From Nymphaea colorata (lineage: Eukaryota > Streptophyta > Magnoliopsida > Nymphaeales > Nymphaeaceae), in NCBI RefSeq assembly GCF_008831285.2, contig NC_045150.1, forward strand, positions 14,939,362 through 15,003,361: a DNA stretch of 64,000 bases. The letters run 5' to 3'. Position numbers and translations under genes: made by a program. Numbering within the stretch: the first letter of the stretch is position 1; every line of letters starts with the position of its first letter. The notes under the pieces are model-generated. The model worked only from the letters and a program-made list of their open reading frames with translations, did not search any database and had not been told where the DNA came from. Below, piece after piece: positions 31,797-43,529 of this stretch.

Positions 31797-32261
31797 GTGT
31801 ATGTTTTGTGGGTCTATACATGAACCTTTGCATATGCTTAATCGGCATATGGCATCTGGACTTGGTTCCATCGGCATATGGCATCTGGAGCATTCTTTTC
31901 TGTTCCGAAAATGAACTTTGAATACAGGAAGACTTAATCTTGTGAAGGCTTAAGAAGTAATCTTGCCAATGATGTATAAACTAGCATTTGTTACCTTGTT
32001 GTTATGTGCTTGGTTCTCAATAAGTGGTTAACAGGTTATTTGGGCTCTAGAGGGCAGTATGACCTATCTAATTTCAGAGTTCGATTCTATCCAGACGAAC
32101 TACACTATATTTTAGTTTATATAAGATTTTTTTTTTCTTGTGGACATTAATATCCTGACGCATTTCATATACTTCTTTTTTACTACACTTTTTTTAGTAC
32201 ATGATGTGTGCTCTATATTTCATTTGTCTATGCTGCATAGATATGCCTGAATATATGGGAT

Positions 32262-32983
32262 CAATGTTATCACTGGCGTAGCGTATCATGTATCGGTCGG
32301 GACGACCTATATGCCATATCGTAACTTATCGTAAACGTATCGTAAAATTAATTTTTTAATTTTTTAAAAATAATAAAAAATCTTAAAAAATTCCAAAAAA
32401 TCATAAAAAATCCAAAAAAAATCCGAAAAAACAAGTAAAAATCAAGAAAAATGTATTTAAAGGAACATTCATCATTCATGTATATGATTATGAAGTATGA
32501 ACTATGAAGTATGAAGTATGAACAACACATTCCAAAATAAGAAATCAGACATTCAAAATAACATAATAAGCAGCTGAAGAGAATTCGACGGCAAAAATGA
32601 GTTATTCCTTACCTTCTTGGTGTTAGAAATAAAAAAACCCTCTTTCTCCAAGCTTCCCACCGTCCCGAGACTCCCCACAACAAGAAATAAAGCTTCTTCA
32701 CCGGCAAATCTTGATGCAAATGGAGAAAATTTCTCCCTCCCATGTTTCTTGCAGTGTTTAGAAACAATAGAAGAGAGAGAGAGGAGCGTAGGTTTTAAAA
32801 AAAGACGCAAAAAAGGGGCCGTCGGGCCCCTTTTTCATTTTTACCCCGTATCGTACGATACGGGCGATACACGTGCGATACGCACGCGTATTGTGCGTAT
32901 AACATGTATCGTATCGATTTTGTTGATACGGACGATACGTATCGTACGATACGTGTCCGTATCGTACGATACGGAGAACATTG
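32262..32983. mobile_element. hAT-like element with dense CGTATCGTACGATACG palindromes
   Basis: The 722-bp segment begins CAATGTT and ends AACATTG. It is flanked by TATGGGAT (32254-32261) and CATGGGAT (32984-32991), an 8-bp direct repeat with one mismatch. The left subterminal part (32276-32350) and the right part (32845-32975) are packed with GTATCGTACGATACG words in both orientations. The middle (about 32590-32800) is ordinary, moderately AT-rich DNA that could be captured sequence. No transposase is encoded, so it is non-autonomous. Ends and duplication fit the hAT superfamily. Confidence 0.65.
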
Positions 32984-33044
32984 CATGGGATGCAGTCATT
33001 TCTCACAAAGTTCACAATGTAATTTCCGTATAAAGGGATACAAG

Positions 33045-33094
33045 TGTTAAGAAATATGATTTCTTATTGTTGTTATCTCTTAATTAAGTATTAT
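33045..33094 (+). repeat. 5' fragment of the plus-strand copia LTR family
   Basis: It begins TGTTAAGAAATATGATTTCT and follows the LTR at 56403 nearly base for base until GTATTAT, where the minus-strand element begins. Confidence 0.8.
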
Positions 33095-33258
33095 TGATAA
33101 ATTTAAGAGAACTAATCTTTGATTAACCTCGAAAGAATCCCTAACTCCTCTTTATATAGACTAGAGGAGAGGGAAAAGTTACAAGAAAGTCATTAAAAGA
33201 AACATTATTACACAAGTACCCTCTCAAGCCTAATACTGAATAGAAACACGTCTTAACA
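33095..33258 (-). repeat. 3' LTR of the nested minus-strand copia
   Basis: Read on the minus strand it starts TGTTAAGACGTGTTTC directly after a polypurine tract (GAGGGGGAG, complement of 33259-33267) and ends AATTTATCA. It contains TATATAAAGAGG, a TATA box. The matching 5' LTR beyond gag is not present. Confidence 0.7.
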
Positions 33259-33265
33259 CTCCCCC

Positions 33266-36200
33266 TCAAGTTGGAGCGTATATGTCAAACAAGCTCAACT
33301 TGGAACAACAACTTTGGAATGGTCCTCTTGCAAGAGCTTTAGTAAAAATATCAGCCGTTTGCCCTGTAGTTGAAATATGTGAGGTACTTACAAAACCCTT
33401 TTGAATCATGTCTCTGGTATAGTGACAATCTACTTCAACATGCTTGGTTCTCTCATGGAAAGCAGGATTATTAGCAATAAACAGAGCAGCTTTGTTATCA
33501 CCTAACAATTGCATAGGAAGAGGCACTTCCACAGTAAGATCCAACATCAGAGATCTAACCCACATAACTTCAGCAGTAGCCTGAGCCATAGCTCTATACT
33601 CAGATTCTGCACTTGATTTGGCAACCACTGTCTGCTTCTTACTCTTCCATGTGACCAAGTTGGATCCAATAAACACACAAAATCCAGTAGTGGATTTTCT
33701 GTCAAGGTGACATCCCGCATAATCAGCATCAACATACACAGATATAGTGAGAGATGTACCATTTTGAAAGAAGAGTCCCGTTCCTGGTGAATTTTTTAGA
33801 TACCTGAGAATCATCATAGCAGCATCCCAATGGACTTTCTTGGGCTTATCCATAAATTGACTCACTCTGCTGACAGCATAGGCAATATCAGGTCGAGTAA
33901 CAGTGATATATAGGAGCTTCCCAACAATCCCTCTATATTGTCTAGCATCAACATCTTCAGTATCATCATCATACAAGCGAGTATTGATGTCCATGGGTGT
34001 AGAGGCAGGTCGACATCCTAGCATACCTGTCTCTTGCAAAACATCAGTAACGTATTTCCTTTGACACATGATAAGACCCTTCTGATTTCTGGCAAACTCA
34101 ATACCTAGGAAATAGCGTAGCTCACCAAGATCCTTGGTGACAAAGTGTCGGCCAAGGACATCCTTGATGTTGGAAATCCCCTGAATATCATCCCCTGTAA
34201 CAATGATATCATCAACATAGACAAGAACTATCACTGTACCTGTAGAAGTTTTCTTGACAAAAAGGGATTGATCGGCCGAAGAACGTCTGAAGCCCTCATT
34301 CTCAATATTCTCTGATAATTTTTGGAACCAAGCTCGAGGACTTTGTTTCAGACCATAAATTGCCTTTCTCAATCTGCACACTTTCTGACACTCCCCCTCA
34401 GCAACAAACCCTGGTGGTTGCTGCATATACACTTCTTCATGGAGGTCACCATACAGAAAGGCATTTTTGACATCAAGCTGTGATAGAGACCAATTCTTGC
34501 TGACTGCAACAGCGAGAAGAACCCGTAAAGAAGCATGTCATGCCACGGGAGAGAAGGTATCATAATAATCAACCCCATAAGTCTGAGTATAGCCTTTAGC
34601 AACCAGGCGAGCCTTATATCTCTCAATGCTGCCATCTGCTCTGTATTTAACAGTAAATACCCATCTGCAACCAACAATAGCTGCATCAGATGAAGGAGTA
34701 ACAAGGGTCTAGGTGCCTCTGGACTAAAGAGCATCCATCTCTTCTTGCATTGCTGCGGCCCATTTGGGATAAGAAAGAGCGTCCATGGGAGTCTGTGGAA
34801 GAGCTACAGCCGACAGTCCCTTGACAAACTGTCGGTAAGTAGGAGTGAGTCTATCCATGGATAAATGACCAGAGAGAGGATGCAAAGTGCAACTGCGTTT
34901 GCCTTTCCTTTGAGCAATGGGCATATCAAGTTCATTAATATGAGGACCAGGAGCATGCTCTGGAGAGTCCCCTGTGTCATTATCACATAAAGAATTGTCA
35001 GCAGAATTTGTGTGTTCAGGAATCACCTTGGGCGTGCTGGGTGAAGGCACAGGAGCACAGTGGGCAGGTGGAACAGGTTTAGTGCGACGTTGGTAGATAG
35101 CCCCAAAACGCGAAGCAACGGGTTGTGGACAACTCATGAGAGGTAAAGGAAGGTGGACTTCATCACTAAATTCAGGCACCCTTAATTGAGTGCCATTTGG
35201 AGAGAAATAAGAGGTTGACTCAAAAAATGTAACATCAGCACTCACATAATATCGACGAGTAGAAGGATCATAACAGTGATATCCCTTTTGAGTGCGGGAA
35301 TAACCAACAAAGATCGTTTTGATAGCCCGAGGGGATAACTTATCTCTCCCAGGACCAAGCAACTGAACAAAGGCAACACATCCAAAAATACGAGGTGGAA
35401 CAGAAAACAAGTCTCTGTCAGGAAAAAGAACAGAGAAAGGAATAAGATCTCCCAACACAGATGACGGCATGCGATTAATAAGATAGCATGCTGTAAGAAC
35501 AGCATCTCCCCAGTAAGAATGGGGAACATGGCTGTGTATGATAATGGTTCTGGCGACATCAAGAATATGTCGGTGTTTTCTTTCAACAACCCCATTTTGT
35601 TGAGAGGTATAGGCACAAGAAGTTTGGTGAATGATACCCTTATCCCTGAAAAATTGTTCTAAAGCGGAAGCACAGAATTCAAGAGCATTATCAGAGCGCA
35701 CAATCTTGACACAAGTATCAAACTGAGTCAGAATTTCATTGATAAAATTTTTGATTACATGACCCGCTTCAGATTTGTGTTTCATAAGAAAAACCCAACT
35801 AACACGACTGTAATCATCAACAGCAACAAGATAATACCGATGACCCTGAAGGTCAGGAGTACGACTCGGGCCCCAAACATCAAAATGAAGTAACTCAAAC
35901 ACAGAGTGGCTACTTCTACTGGACCGCGGAGGAAAGGATGACCGATGGTGTTTGCCTAACTGACAAGACTCACATTGAAAAGACGACTTATGAGATAGCT
36001 GAGGGAGAACATGCAGCAGTTTCTGAAACGGGAGATGTCCAAAACGTAAATGCCAAGTATAAGCCGAGGATGAGGACGACCCCGACGAGGTAGACCCAGC
36101 AAAGGGAAAGGAATGCACTAGCCTGTAGAGACCTCCCTGTTCACGGCCATTGCCAATCACCCTGCCCGTCAGTATATCCTGAAACACAAGAGAGGAAGAG

Positions 36201-37505
36201 TCAAATATAGCACGACAATTTAATTCTCTGGTAATCTGACTGATAGAAAGTAGGCTATGGGGGAATTCTGGTGCATGAAGAACGTGCTGCAGCGGCAATG
36301 ATGAAGTAAGTTGGACCTCTCCATGTCCAACAACTGGTGAATATTTTCCATCTGCTAGAATAACCGAACGACCCGGTGGAGTAGGGACGTAAGAGGTGAA
36401 TTGCGCCTTATCCCCACAGAGATGTGTCGATGCACCAGAATCAATAAGCCAATTTGTAGTGTCAGTAGCAGAGCAGACTGTACAGGCAGAATACATACCA
36501 GATGAAGAAGCACTCGCAGCGGTAGGAACAGTAGAAGTGGTCGGACCAGGGGCTTGATGGGCTCTGTCGCCAATCAAGTTCCTCAACTGAGAGAGAATGT
36601 CATCTACATGCAGCTCACTGGAGGAGGCAGTGTGCTGAGGCTTAGGCTGCTCGGGAGAATCAGTAGATACAGTCTGGTTTGCAAAAGCTGGACGACCATG
36701 TTTCTGCCAACACTTATCCACAGTATGACCAATACGGTGACAAAACTGACATACAGGGCGCGAAGGGGTATTGCCACGGCCACGGCCCCCTCGTCCTCTG
36801 GCAAAAAAGGGTCCACCTTTGCCACGAGTAGTAAGCATAGCAGAAGTGGTGTCAGGAACAGTCGATGCAGAGATCGGAATTTTGCTTAGCCTACTGTAAG
36901 CCTCATCAATAGGAGGAATCGAGGGACTAGTAAGCATTTGGTTCTTTGCTGATTCATAAACAGAGTCTAAACCAGAAAGAAATACCCCTACCATAAGCAT
37001 ATCTCTGAATGCCTTTTGTTGTTCACACTTGCATGCGGGGAAAGTAGCTATTCAGTCTCTCAAACATGGACTTGAGACTAGAATAATAAGTGTGAAGAGG
37101 TCGGCCATCTTGTCGCATCTGATGAATATCATGATGAAGCTGCATAATGCGCGTTTCATTTCTTGCCTGTGAATACGTGGCAGCAAGGGAATCCCACATA
37201 TCCTTTGCACTGTCCTTGTGCAAGACTTCATTTGCAATTTCTTGAGAGAGAGTACCAACAATCCATACCATAACCAACGAATTATCTTTGAACCAAGTAG
37301 TATATTTTCCAACCTTCTGTACGGGCTCGGGCTCCAATATGAGATATTCCTTGTCATGAGCGATCAAGGTTCTTTTTACTTGCATGACCCACATCTCGTA
37401 ATTACCCCCATCCATTTTGGTGATAATGCTGGAAAATGGGGAACTCTTCATCTCTCCCGACGATACAAAGGAAGAGGTATTAGCTCCACTACTAATTTCA
37501 GACAT
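33266..37505 (-). pseudogene. Ty1/copia gag-pol on the minus strand, inactivated
   Basis: All copia domains appear in the usual order. Gag starts at 37505 (MSEISSGANTSS) and a frameshift near 37020 moves to the frame that runs on to the end. Then follow a CCHC zinc knuckle (CQFCHRIGHTVDKC), protease (WLIDSGASTHLCG), the GAG-pre-integrase region, integrase (FDVWGPSR, RSDNALEF, YTSQQNGVVERKHRH), reverse transcriptase (YVDDIIVTGDD) and RNase H (VYVDADYAGCHLDRKSTTGF, ending DIYAPT). Three in-frame stops at 34724-34726, 34709-34711 and 34538-34540 fall in the N-terminal part of reverse transcriptase. With the gag frameshift, this copy cannot make its own proteins. Confidence 0.93.
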
Positions 37506-37619
37506 CTTTTAAGGAGGAAACCGAGCCACGGAATAAGAAGCGCAGAAATATACAATCACATGTATATAACTACGAAAAGATCATAAAGATGATAGCAACC
37601 AATACTCAATCAGACGAGA

Positions 37620-37994
37620 CATGTTGACCTGGACGAGAAGGCGGCTATGTAAACGAGAGCAGACTGAACGAAAGAAACAACAGAAGGACGCGGGCAGAAC
37701 ATGCGAAGCATCAACGGGCGCAGGCGTTCAGTCTGCTGGGCGGAGCAGCGACAGACAGCGGAGCAACGACAGAGTGCACACGCGGCGGCGGCGCAGGCAG
37801 ACGGGCGTAGGCGGGTGCAGGCAGAGTGCGCAGGTGGAGGCAACGCTTGCGGGACAGCGGCGAGCGCAGGATGGCGGCAGGCGATGGGCAGGCGACGAGG
37901 GGCAAGACGGCGGTGGGCAGGACGGCGATGGGCAGGACGGCAGCGGCGATGGGTCGGGCGGCGGCGATGGGCAGGACGGCGATGGGCAGGACGG
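37620..37994. repeat. GC-rich segment with 15-bp minisatellite
   Basis: Between the 5' end of gag and the right LTR remnant lies a strikingly GC-rich stretch. It contains repeats of a GGGCAGGACGGCGAT-type unit, clearest at 37905-37994. Composition differs sharply from everything around it. It stands where the 5' LTR and primer site of the minus-strand element should be. Confidence 0.75.
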
Positions 37995-38047
37995 TGCCTC
38001 TTTATTGCTAAATAGATATTTTGTGTCTGTTATAGTCACTTTTTACA
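37995..38047 (+). repeat. 3' end of the plus-strand copia LTR family
   Basis: It ends CTGTTATAGTCACTTTTTACA, corresponding to the LTR end CTGTTATAGTCACTTTTCACA at 56781-56801 and 61739-61759, and is followed by the target duplication ACAAG. Confidence 0.7.
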
Positions 38048-38255
38048 ACAAGGTGGAAGTCAAATGGAGCATCTTTGTAATATATTTTTTTCTTCTGTTG
38101 AGTAATATCTAAAAGGTTTGTAGTCCTATCAAATATATCAAATATATGTTCCAAATTTGCATTTGTCTTTCCATATCAAGGACTTTAAATTAGTTGTGCA
38201 TCTTCTTGGACATCCTGAAAAAAATTATACGTCTGTCCTCTTGATTTTTGTTCAG

Positions 38256-38396
38256 GCTTCACATGCATCTTTAAAGTGGGAATGTAATGAAAACTACATA
38301 TTTGGAATAGCAGATACGTGTGGGAATCTATTGAATGCAACAAAGTTGAAACAAGATATAACTGATCTCAACATGTGTCCCAGTGGCAATTGTTAG
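38256..38396 (+). other. Exon-like segment (unidentified gene)
   Basis: After the acceptor-like TTTTGTTCAG a 46-codon frame runs to a TAG at 38394-38396, with peptide pieces ASHASLKWECNENYIFGIAD and CGNLLNATKLKQDITDLNM. I do not recognise it. It may be the last exon of a gene whose previous exon is at 31726, or a chance frame. Confidence 0.25.
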
Positions 38397-39399
38397 TTAA
38401 AATGTGTTGCCATAATGTCTGGCTTTACGTTTGCTCTGAAACTGATTTTAGGTTTAAATATCCTTCATTATCAGTAGAAGTGATTTAAAGGATTAATTTT
38501 GGTGCAATTGAAGCTTGCTCTTTGTTAATAGTGTAGGTTGAGTTAAGGATGTGAGTTGGAGTTCAATGGAATCAGATAAAGGCAAGGTTCAAGTTGTGGC
38601 TGGTGCTCATATGTGTATGCCTTGACTTATATGAAGTGAAAAGTTTCCACTTGTAAGAAATGTTTCTTCAAAATGCGCACTACAGATATGGGATATCATA
38701 CAGGCTACAATTTTTCAAGCTCAAATCTGCACTTATCACGTATGCATGTTTTGAATACTCTGTGTAGCACCTCTTTTTCTAGTTGGTTTTTTTTTGTTGA
38801 TAATGTTGTATGGAAATGCAAGGTGAAGTAAACTTTTTTTTTTTAAATGTATGGAAATCTTTAATGTGTTAGTGCTATAATGCATTTTTAGTTGTTTAGT
38901 TGCTAAAAAATTAAAAAGTGCATAGGTTTTTTATTGAGAACTGCTTGAGCTTTCGTGTATGTTTCTTGTTATTTTAGTTGTTGTTTTTCACTTTTGAGTC
39001 TTGACATTATTTTTATGGATATTATATGTTTCACCATTTTGGTCATGATGCTTACACTTCGCTTCACTTCATTTCACTTTGGCTTCACAAGCTGAACCTC
39101 ATTGTACTTAACAACATTATTTATGTCTGTTAGGGTCTAGGGTGAACGAACCACAGTTTCTTATTCTCCCTCAGCAGCCTTCAGCAGCTATTCTCATCCG
39201 ATTACTCCTTTGATCTCTCTGACGACGCCAGAGTACGCAGTCTACTGGAGACTGGTAAATCTCTCCCCCCTCTCTCTTCTTATTCTTCCTTCCGATCCTC
39301 CTCTGCATCTCATTCCTTCTTCTTTCTTTATTTTCCCTGCTTTTGACTCTTGTTTTTCGTTTTGCATTTCTCCAGTAAGTAAAACTCTAGAATCCTTTA
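38397..39399. other. Spacer and probable leader of the WD40 gene
   Basis: AT-rich DNA to about 39130, then a pyrimidine-rich stretch (CTCCCTCAGCAGCC, CTCTCCCCCCTCTCTCTT) that fits the promoter and 5' untranslated region of the WD40 gene. No clear TATA box was chosen. Confidence 0.45.
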
Positions 39400-41341
39400 T
39401 TGAAGATGAAGACAACATTGCTAGCAGGCTCTTATGAAAGATTTGTGTGGGGTTTTGATCTCAAAACTCTGAAATTGTCGGGTACGAACCATGAAGAAGG
39501 AGAAGGAGGAACGGGACAATGGGATGAGAAGAAAGTGAACCCTAGAAGCCATTCCCTGCTTCCCCTCTTCTCCTACCCTTCCCATAATTCTTCCGTTCGG
39601 TCTGTTGCCGCATGTGGCTCTGTTGCTGTCACCGGTGGATCTGATGACACCATCAAGATCTTCGACCTATCATCTCTCTCGGAGATCGGCTCTCTCATCC
39701 ACCACACGGGTGTCATCACCTCGCTCGCCTTCTTTTCCCTGACTTCCTCCCCATCTGTTCCGCTGAATCTCTTCAGCGGGTCGACCGATGGCACCATCAA
39801 CATCTACGATACCGACCCCTTCGTTCACCTTAAGAGCATGAAGGCCCACAAGAGGGGCGTCAACGACCTAACAGTCCATCCCTCTGGGCGATTGGCACTC
39901 TCCGTTGGCCATGATTCTTGCATTTGCATGTTCAATCTCATCAATGGCAGGAGGAGCTTCAATTGTCGGCTGCAGAAGGAATCAGAGATTATCCGATATG
40001 ACAGCAAAGGGGAAACCTTCTTCATGGTTGCAGGACAGACCATCTCCTTACACAATGCTGAGGATGCCAAGTTGATCGGATCGATCGAAAACCCAAACAG
40101 AGTTCTTTGTGTTGCACCAGCTGAGGTTTGTTAGCATCTAAATCTTAGGTAGTTACCTTGAATTTCATAATATCATTTTTGTTTTCCTCCTTTCTCTTAT
40201 GACTAAAGGAACAATGAGATCGCCTTTTGCCTATTTGTTCAGCAAGCATTTCCTCAATTGGACTTGGCATGGAAAAAAATAATGTGTATTAATTTTCTCG
40301 TAACAGTAGGGAAATTTTGTCTAATATAATTTGGAGTCCTGGTAGCTTTTGGATAGATTACACCCTAAAGTTTCCTATTCATGGTATCGAATGTCCCCGT
40401 TTTACTTGTATACTGAAAGTATTATATGTAAATCTTGAACTTCTGATCCTTGGCTTCTTATGAAAGAAGAATTCGTTCAGAAAGTCTTGCATATCGGGTC
40501 CCTTTGAGAATCGTCTGTGGGAGAGGAAATGAGGATGTTATTGAAGAGTATTTAGTATCATTCATTCACCATAGTTATTTCTTCGACGGTTGGTTTACGT
40601 GAAAATTTTAGTAGAGATATGAACCTTAGTTAGAGAGGTGGTATTAAAAAGTAAGAGTGGAGACAAGTCATCTTCTATATCTCCTCCTGCAGAGGACGTT
40701 TTCACTTACCATGGTCATTTTCATTTTAAATTCTTTTTATGTTATTCCTTTTTGAGTTTAAATATGCAATGATACTTGTGCTGATTCATAGCCAATTAAG
40801 AGGAATCACTGAAGAGGCCAAATTGACTCGATTCAATTTTCAATTGTAATAACGCAGTCTCATCTCCTTCTCTTCCAGACTCAGCCTTAGTGTTTGCTGT
40901 CTAATCTGCAGCTTGTTGCAACTTTTGTTTCCTTCCAGTAGTTCACTTTACAGCACTTGGATGCGGACTGTTGATGTGTAAATATGCAGCTGAACTACTG
41001 CTTGACCAAATTCATGTTCTGTTTGCTTGTACGTTCAGGGAGGACTACTGTTCATGGGAAGCGAGGATGGGAAGCTGAGAGCTTGGGATACAACTGCAGG
41101 AACGATGGCATATTGCATTGATGATGCGCATGCAGCCCGTGTGAAGGGGCTAACCATTCTTGGCAGCAAGGGTGAGGGTGGAGACCCCTCTTACATGGTT
41201 GCGACGGCATCTTCCGATGGTGTAGTGAAAGTGTGGGACATGCGCATGTTTGGCAATGGACAACAACCCCTTCCCTTAGCACAAGCCGAGACCAAATCCA
41301 GGCTCACTTGCCTTGCTGGTTGTTCTGTTATGAAAATCTGA
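39400..41341 (+). CDS. WD40 repeat protein, PAK1IP1/MAK11-like, two exons
   Basis: Exons 39400-40125 and 41039-41341 join in phase and encode 342 residues. The intron begins GTTTGT after GCTGAG and ends TTCAG. The start AGSYERFVWGFDL is typical of plant homologues of p21-activated kinase-interacting protein 1 (yeast Mak11), as is the length near 345. WD repeat signatures include SGSTDGTINIYDTD, SVGHDSCICMFNL, MGSEDGKLRAWDT and TASSDGVVKVWDMRM. The first ATG (39400) is followed two codons later by a second (39406), and either could be used. The family acts in 60S ribosomal subunit assembly in the nucleolus; that role is inferred by homology. The donor is weak, so a nearby alternative site is possible. 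Confidence 0.88.
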
Positions 41342-42195
41342 ACGAATGCTCGAAATTCTCTCTCTCGTTTTCTCACTGAAATATATGATCATGGTAAGAT
41401 GGTGCAGTGAAGAAGACTTTGAGATTCGCCTCATCCCGTGGAATTGATCTGTTTTTGGCTCCTTCAGTCTGTGGCAGCACATGAGAGGCCCAAACAAATC
41501 AAACAGATAAACACCTTAACAAAGATTGAAGCCTGAGAAAGCAACGCTGTCTTACTCTATGGAGATATGATCGTCTAGCAGCAGGGCTGGAAGGAACATG
41601 CCTTTTTTCTGCAGTAGGCCTCGTCAATTTTGCAGATTTAGTCTCATACACAACCGAAGAAGGTCGAAGTGTTTTACACCTTGTTTTAGATATCTCGATA
41701 GTTTTCTGAATTCACTTCGGTCATCTTTGATCACTAGATGTGTTGCTGCATGTAGAGCATATTTAGTAGACCAGTTGGATGAAAAGGATAATATTTTTGG
41801 CACTTTAGTAAAGGAGCTCGGTTAAATGATTCCTTCCAAAATGTCAATGGCCCTTATGCACGTGCAAATCCAAGGTAAGCTAAAATAATTCTTGACAGTG
41901 AGATAAAAGCTATGCTAATGTGTGTAAACCCACATAAAAGAAAACTTTCTCGCTTTTTTAGTTTTAACAAATTAAACCTAGTGAATAACGGTCTTTATTA
42001 ATTGGAGAAGGTTGAAAAAAGGGATTCTCTGTTATCCTACAAAACCGTGAAAGGAAAGGGATCACAAAACTTGCAGGAGACACAACAATGAACTTTTTTT
42101 TTATTCTAAAGAGATAAATCTAGAACTAGAACTCACCTGATTTTCAGAGCGACTTCTTTGCTGTGAAACTAAAGTGCAACAAATAATGCCAAAAA
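41342..42195. other. Spacer after the WD40 gene
   Basis: It contains the probable 3' untranslated region of the WD40 gene and then AT-rich DNA. Nothing further is recognised. Confidence 0.45.
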
Positions 42196-42367
42196 AGTCT
42201 TCATGATTGTCTGAATTTTTCATATCATTTTACCATTCAGAAACTATCCTTTGGCATGAGAAATTTGAATCGTAATGTCAAAGTCTTCATGATTGTCTGA
42301 ATTTTTCCTATCATTTTACCATTCGGAAACTATCTTTTGGCATGAGAAATTTGAATCGTAATGTCTG
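42196..42367. repeat. 86-bp tandem duplication
   Basis: The unit AGTCTTCATGATTGTCTGAA... at 42196-42281 is repeated at 42282-42367, with only a few mismatches (TTTTTCATATC against TTTTTCCTATC, ATTCAG against ATTCGG). Confidence 0.92.
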
Positions 42368-42907
42368 ATAGCAGACCTGGTCTAGAAGATTCTAAAAGCA
42401 AAAGCCTTTTTTTTTGGGTAAATGGTAGACTCACAAAGGAATTCAAAAATAAATAAGAACTTAAAAAATAGGCTTAAAGAACCTATTTGACATAAATATA
42501 GATAATCTACAGAAACTGTGCTAACTTCAAAAAATCTGAACACCCAAATAATTCTCAAAAAGTCAAGCAAGAATTGAAACATAGTTTGCTTTTCCTACCC
42601 AAAAACCAAAATTCTAAAAAACTGAGTTTCTTACCCAGAGAAATAAAACCTAACATGAAGGATAGTCCCCTCTAGTTTTCTGCAAACGTAACCCACAGTT
42701 GTAAAAAATAGTTTCTGGTACTTTGGCAGCAGCTCGTTCGGTGTAAGTCCAGATGTGCCTTTGATCACAAAAATTAGATAGAAAAGCTAAACTAACGTTG
42801 CAATTCCATCACAAAATAACTCAGGAAGGCAGAGTGTCCGATTCAACCGAACTAGTATAATCTGAAGACATTGACCATAAGAGTAGATATCTATTCTAAA
42901 GTATTGC

Positions 42908-43527
42908 TCAAATGCAGCTTCTTCTTTTCCTGCTGCTGCTGCCCGCCGCTGTCTTGGAGAAACCTAGTCCATCCAGCAAAGCCCCACCCGCCAGCTGGTT
43001 TTCTTTTATGTGCTTGGCCACTACCTGAAACAAAATAACAACTATAAACAAGAAAACTAGACAAGCCAGCTAGTTCTTGTTTAGTGGCAACCTAATCTAT
43101 CTACACTCTAAAAAGATTCAATTAGATGAATCTATAGTCCAACGAATTGTACTCTGTGTAATTTCTAGCTGGCAAGCAACTGCACAATACCTAAAACACA
43201 ATTCTGGATAAACCAAGAAATATCCAAAAACACAAAGACAAACTAAAAGATTGATGCAAAATATTATGTAGGATACAATGCTATAACCGGCTGCTCCACT
43301 GAGGTAGAAATAAGCTAACATAGAGCGACTTAAACCAGAACTCTAACCTTATTCCAAAACATCACATCTGGATTTCACTAACACTTCTAGAACAATAAGC
43401 TATTCTACCTCATGTGAGCTGATGGAGACCCACTGGCCGAGTGAGAAGCCGAAGCTCCCCTCCTTCCCCCTGCTCCGGGGTCCAGAGCTGTTTCGGGACT
43501 TGGCTGGTCCGACAGTACACCCTTCAA
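42908..43527 (-). CDS. Two 3'-terminal exons of an unidentified gene
   Basis: Minus-strand exons at 43527-43409 and 43024-42908 have good splice sites (TTTTGTTAG before the first, GAG|GTAGAA at its end, TTTGTTTTCAG before the second). In one frame they read EGCTVGPAKSRNSSGPRSRG ... FGFSLGQWVSISSHE joined to VVAKHIKENQLAGGALLDGL and a stop at 42908. With the acceptor moved 4 bp (CAG|GTAG|TGG), another frame is open instead: LKGVLSDQPSPETALDPG joined to SGQAHKRKPAGGWGFAGWTR and a later stop. I do not recognise either peptide. Upstream exons, if any, lie above 43530 and were not found. Confidence 0.35.
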
Positions 43528-43529
43528 CT

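Larger units (their letters stand above)
33040..38052. mobile_element. Nested retrotransposon complex flanked by ACAAG
   Basis: ACAAG at 33040-33044 and ACAAG at 38048-38052 flank the complex. Its left end (33045-33094) matches the first 50 bp of the LTR of the copia element at 56403 with about two mismatches. Its right end (about 37995-38047, ending GTTATAGTCACTTTTTACA) matches the last part of that LTR less closely. A minus-strand copia of another family fills most of the interior. The outer element therefore inserted in plus orientation and was later invaded and partly deleted. Confidence 0.75.

Noticed and set aside
33049-33258. Reading the TGTTAAGA...TCTTAACA segment as one 210-bp LTR of the minus-strand copia
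   Set aside because: Its first 50 bp match the start of the other LTR family in plus orientation, and the right end of the complex matches that family's LTR end with the same flanking ACAAG, so a nested arrangement explains more.
37610-38112. Arg/Gly-rich and Pro/Ser-rich frames on both strands
   Set aside because: They are products of the GC-rich minisatellite and show no conserved domain.
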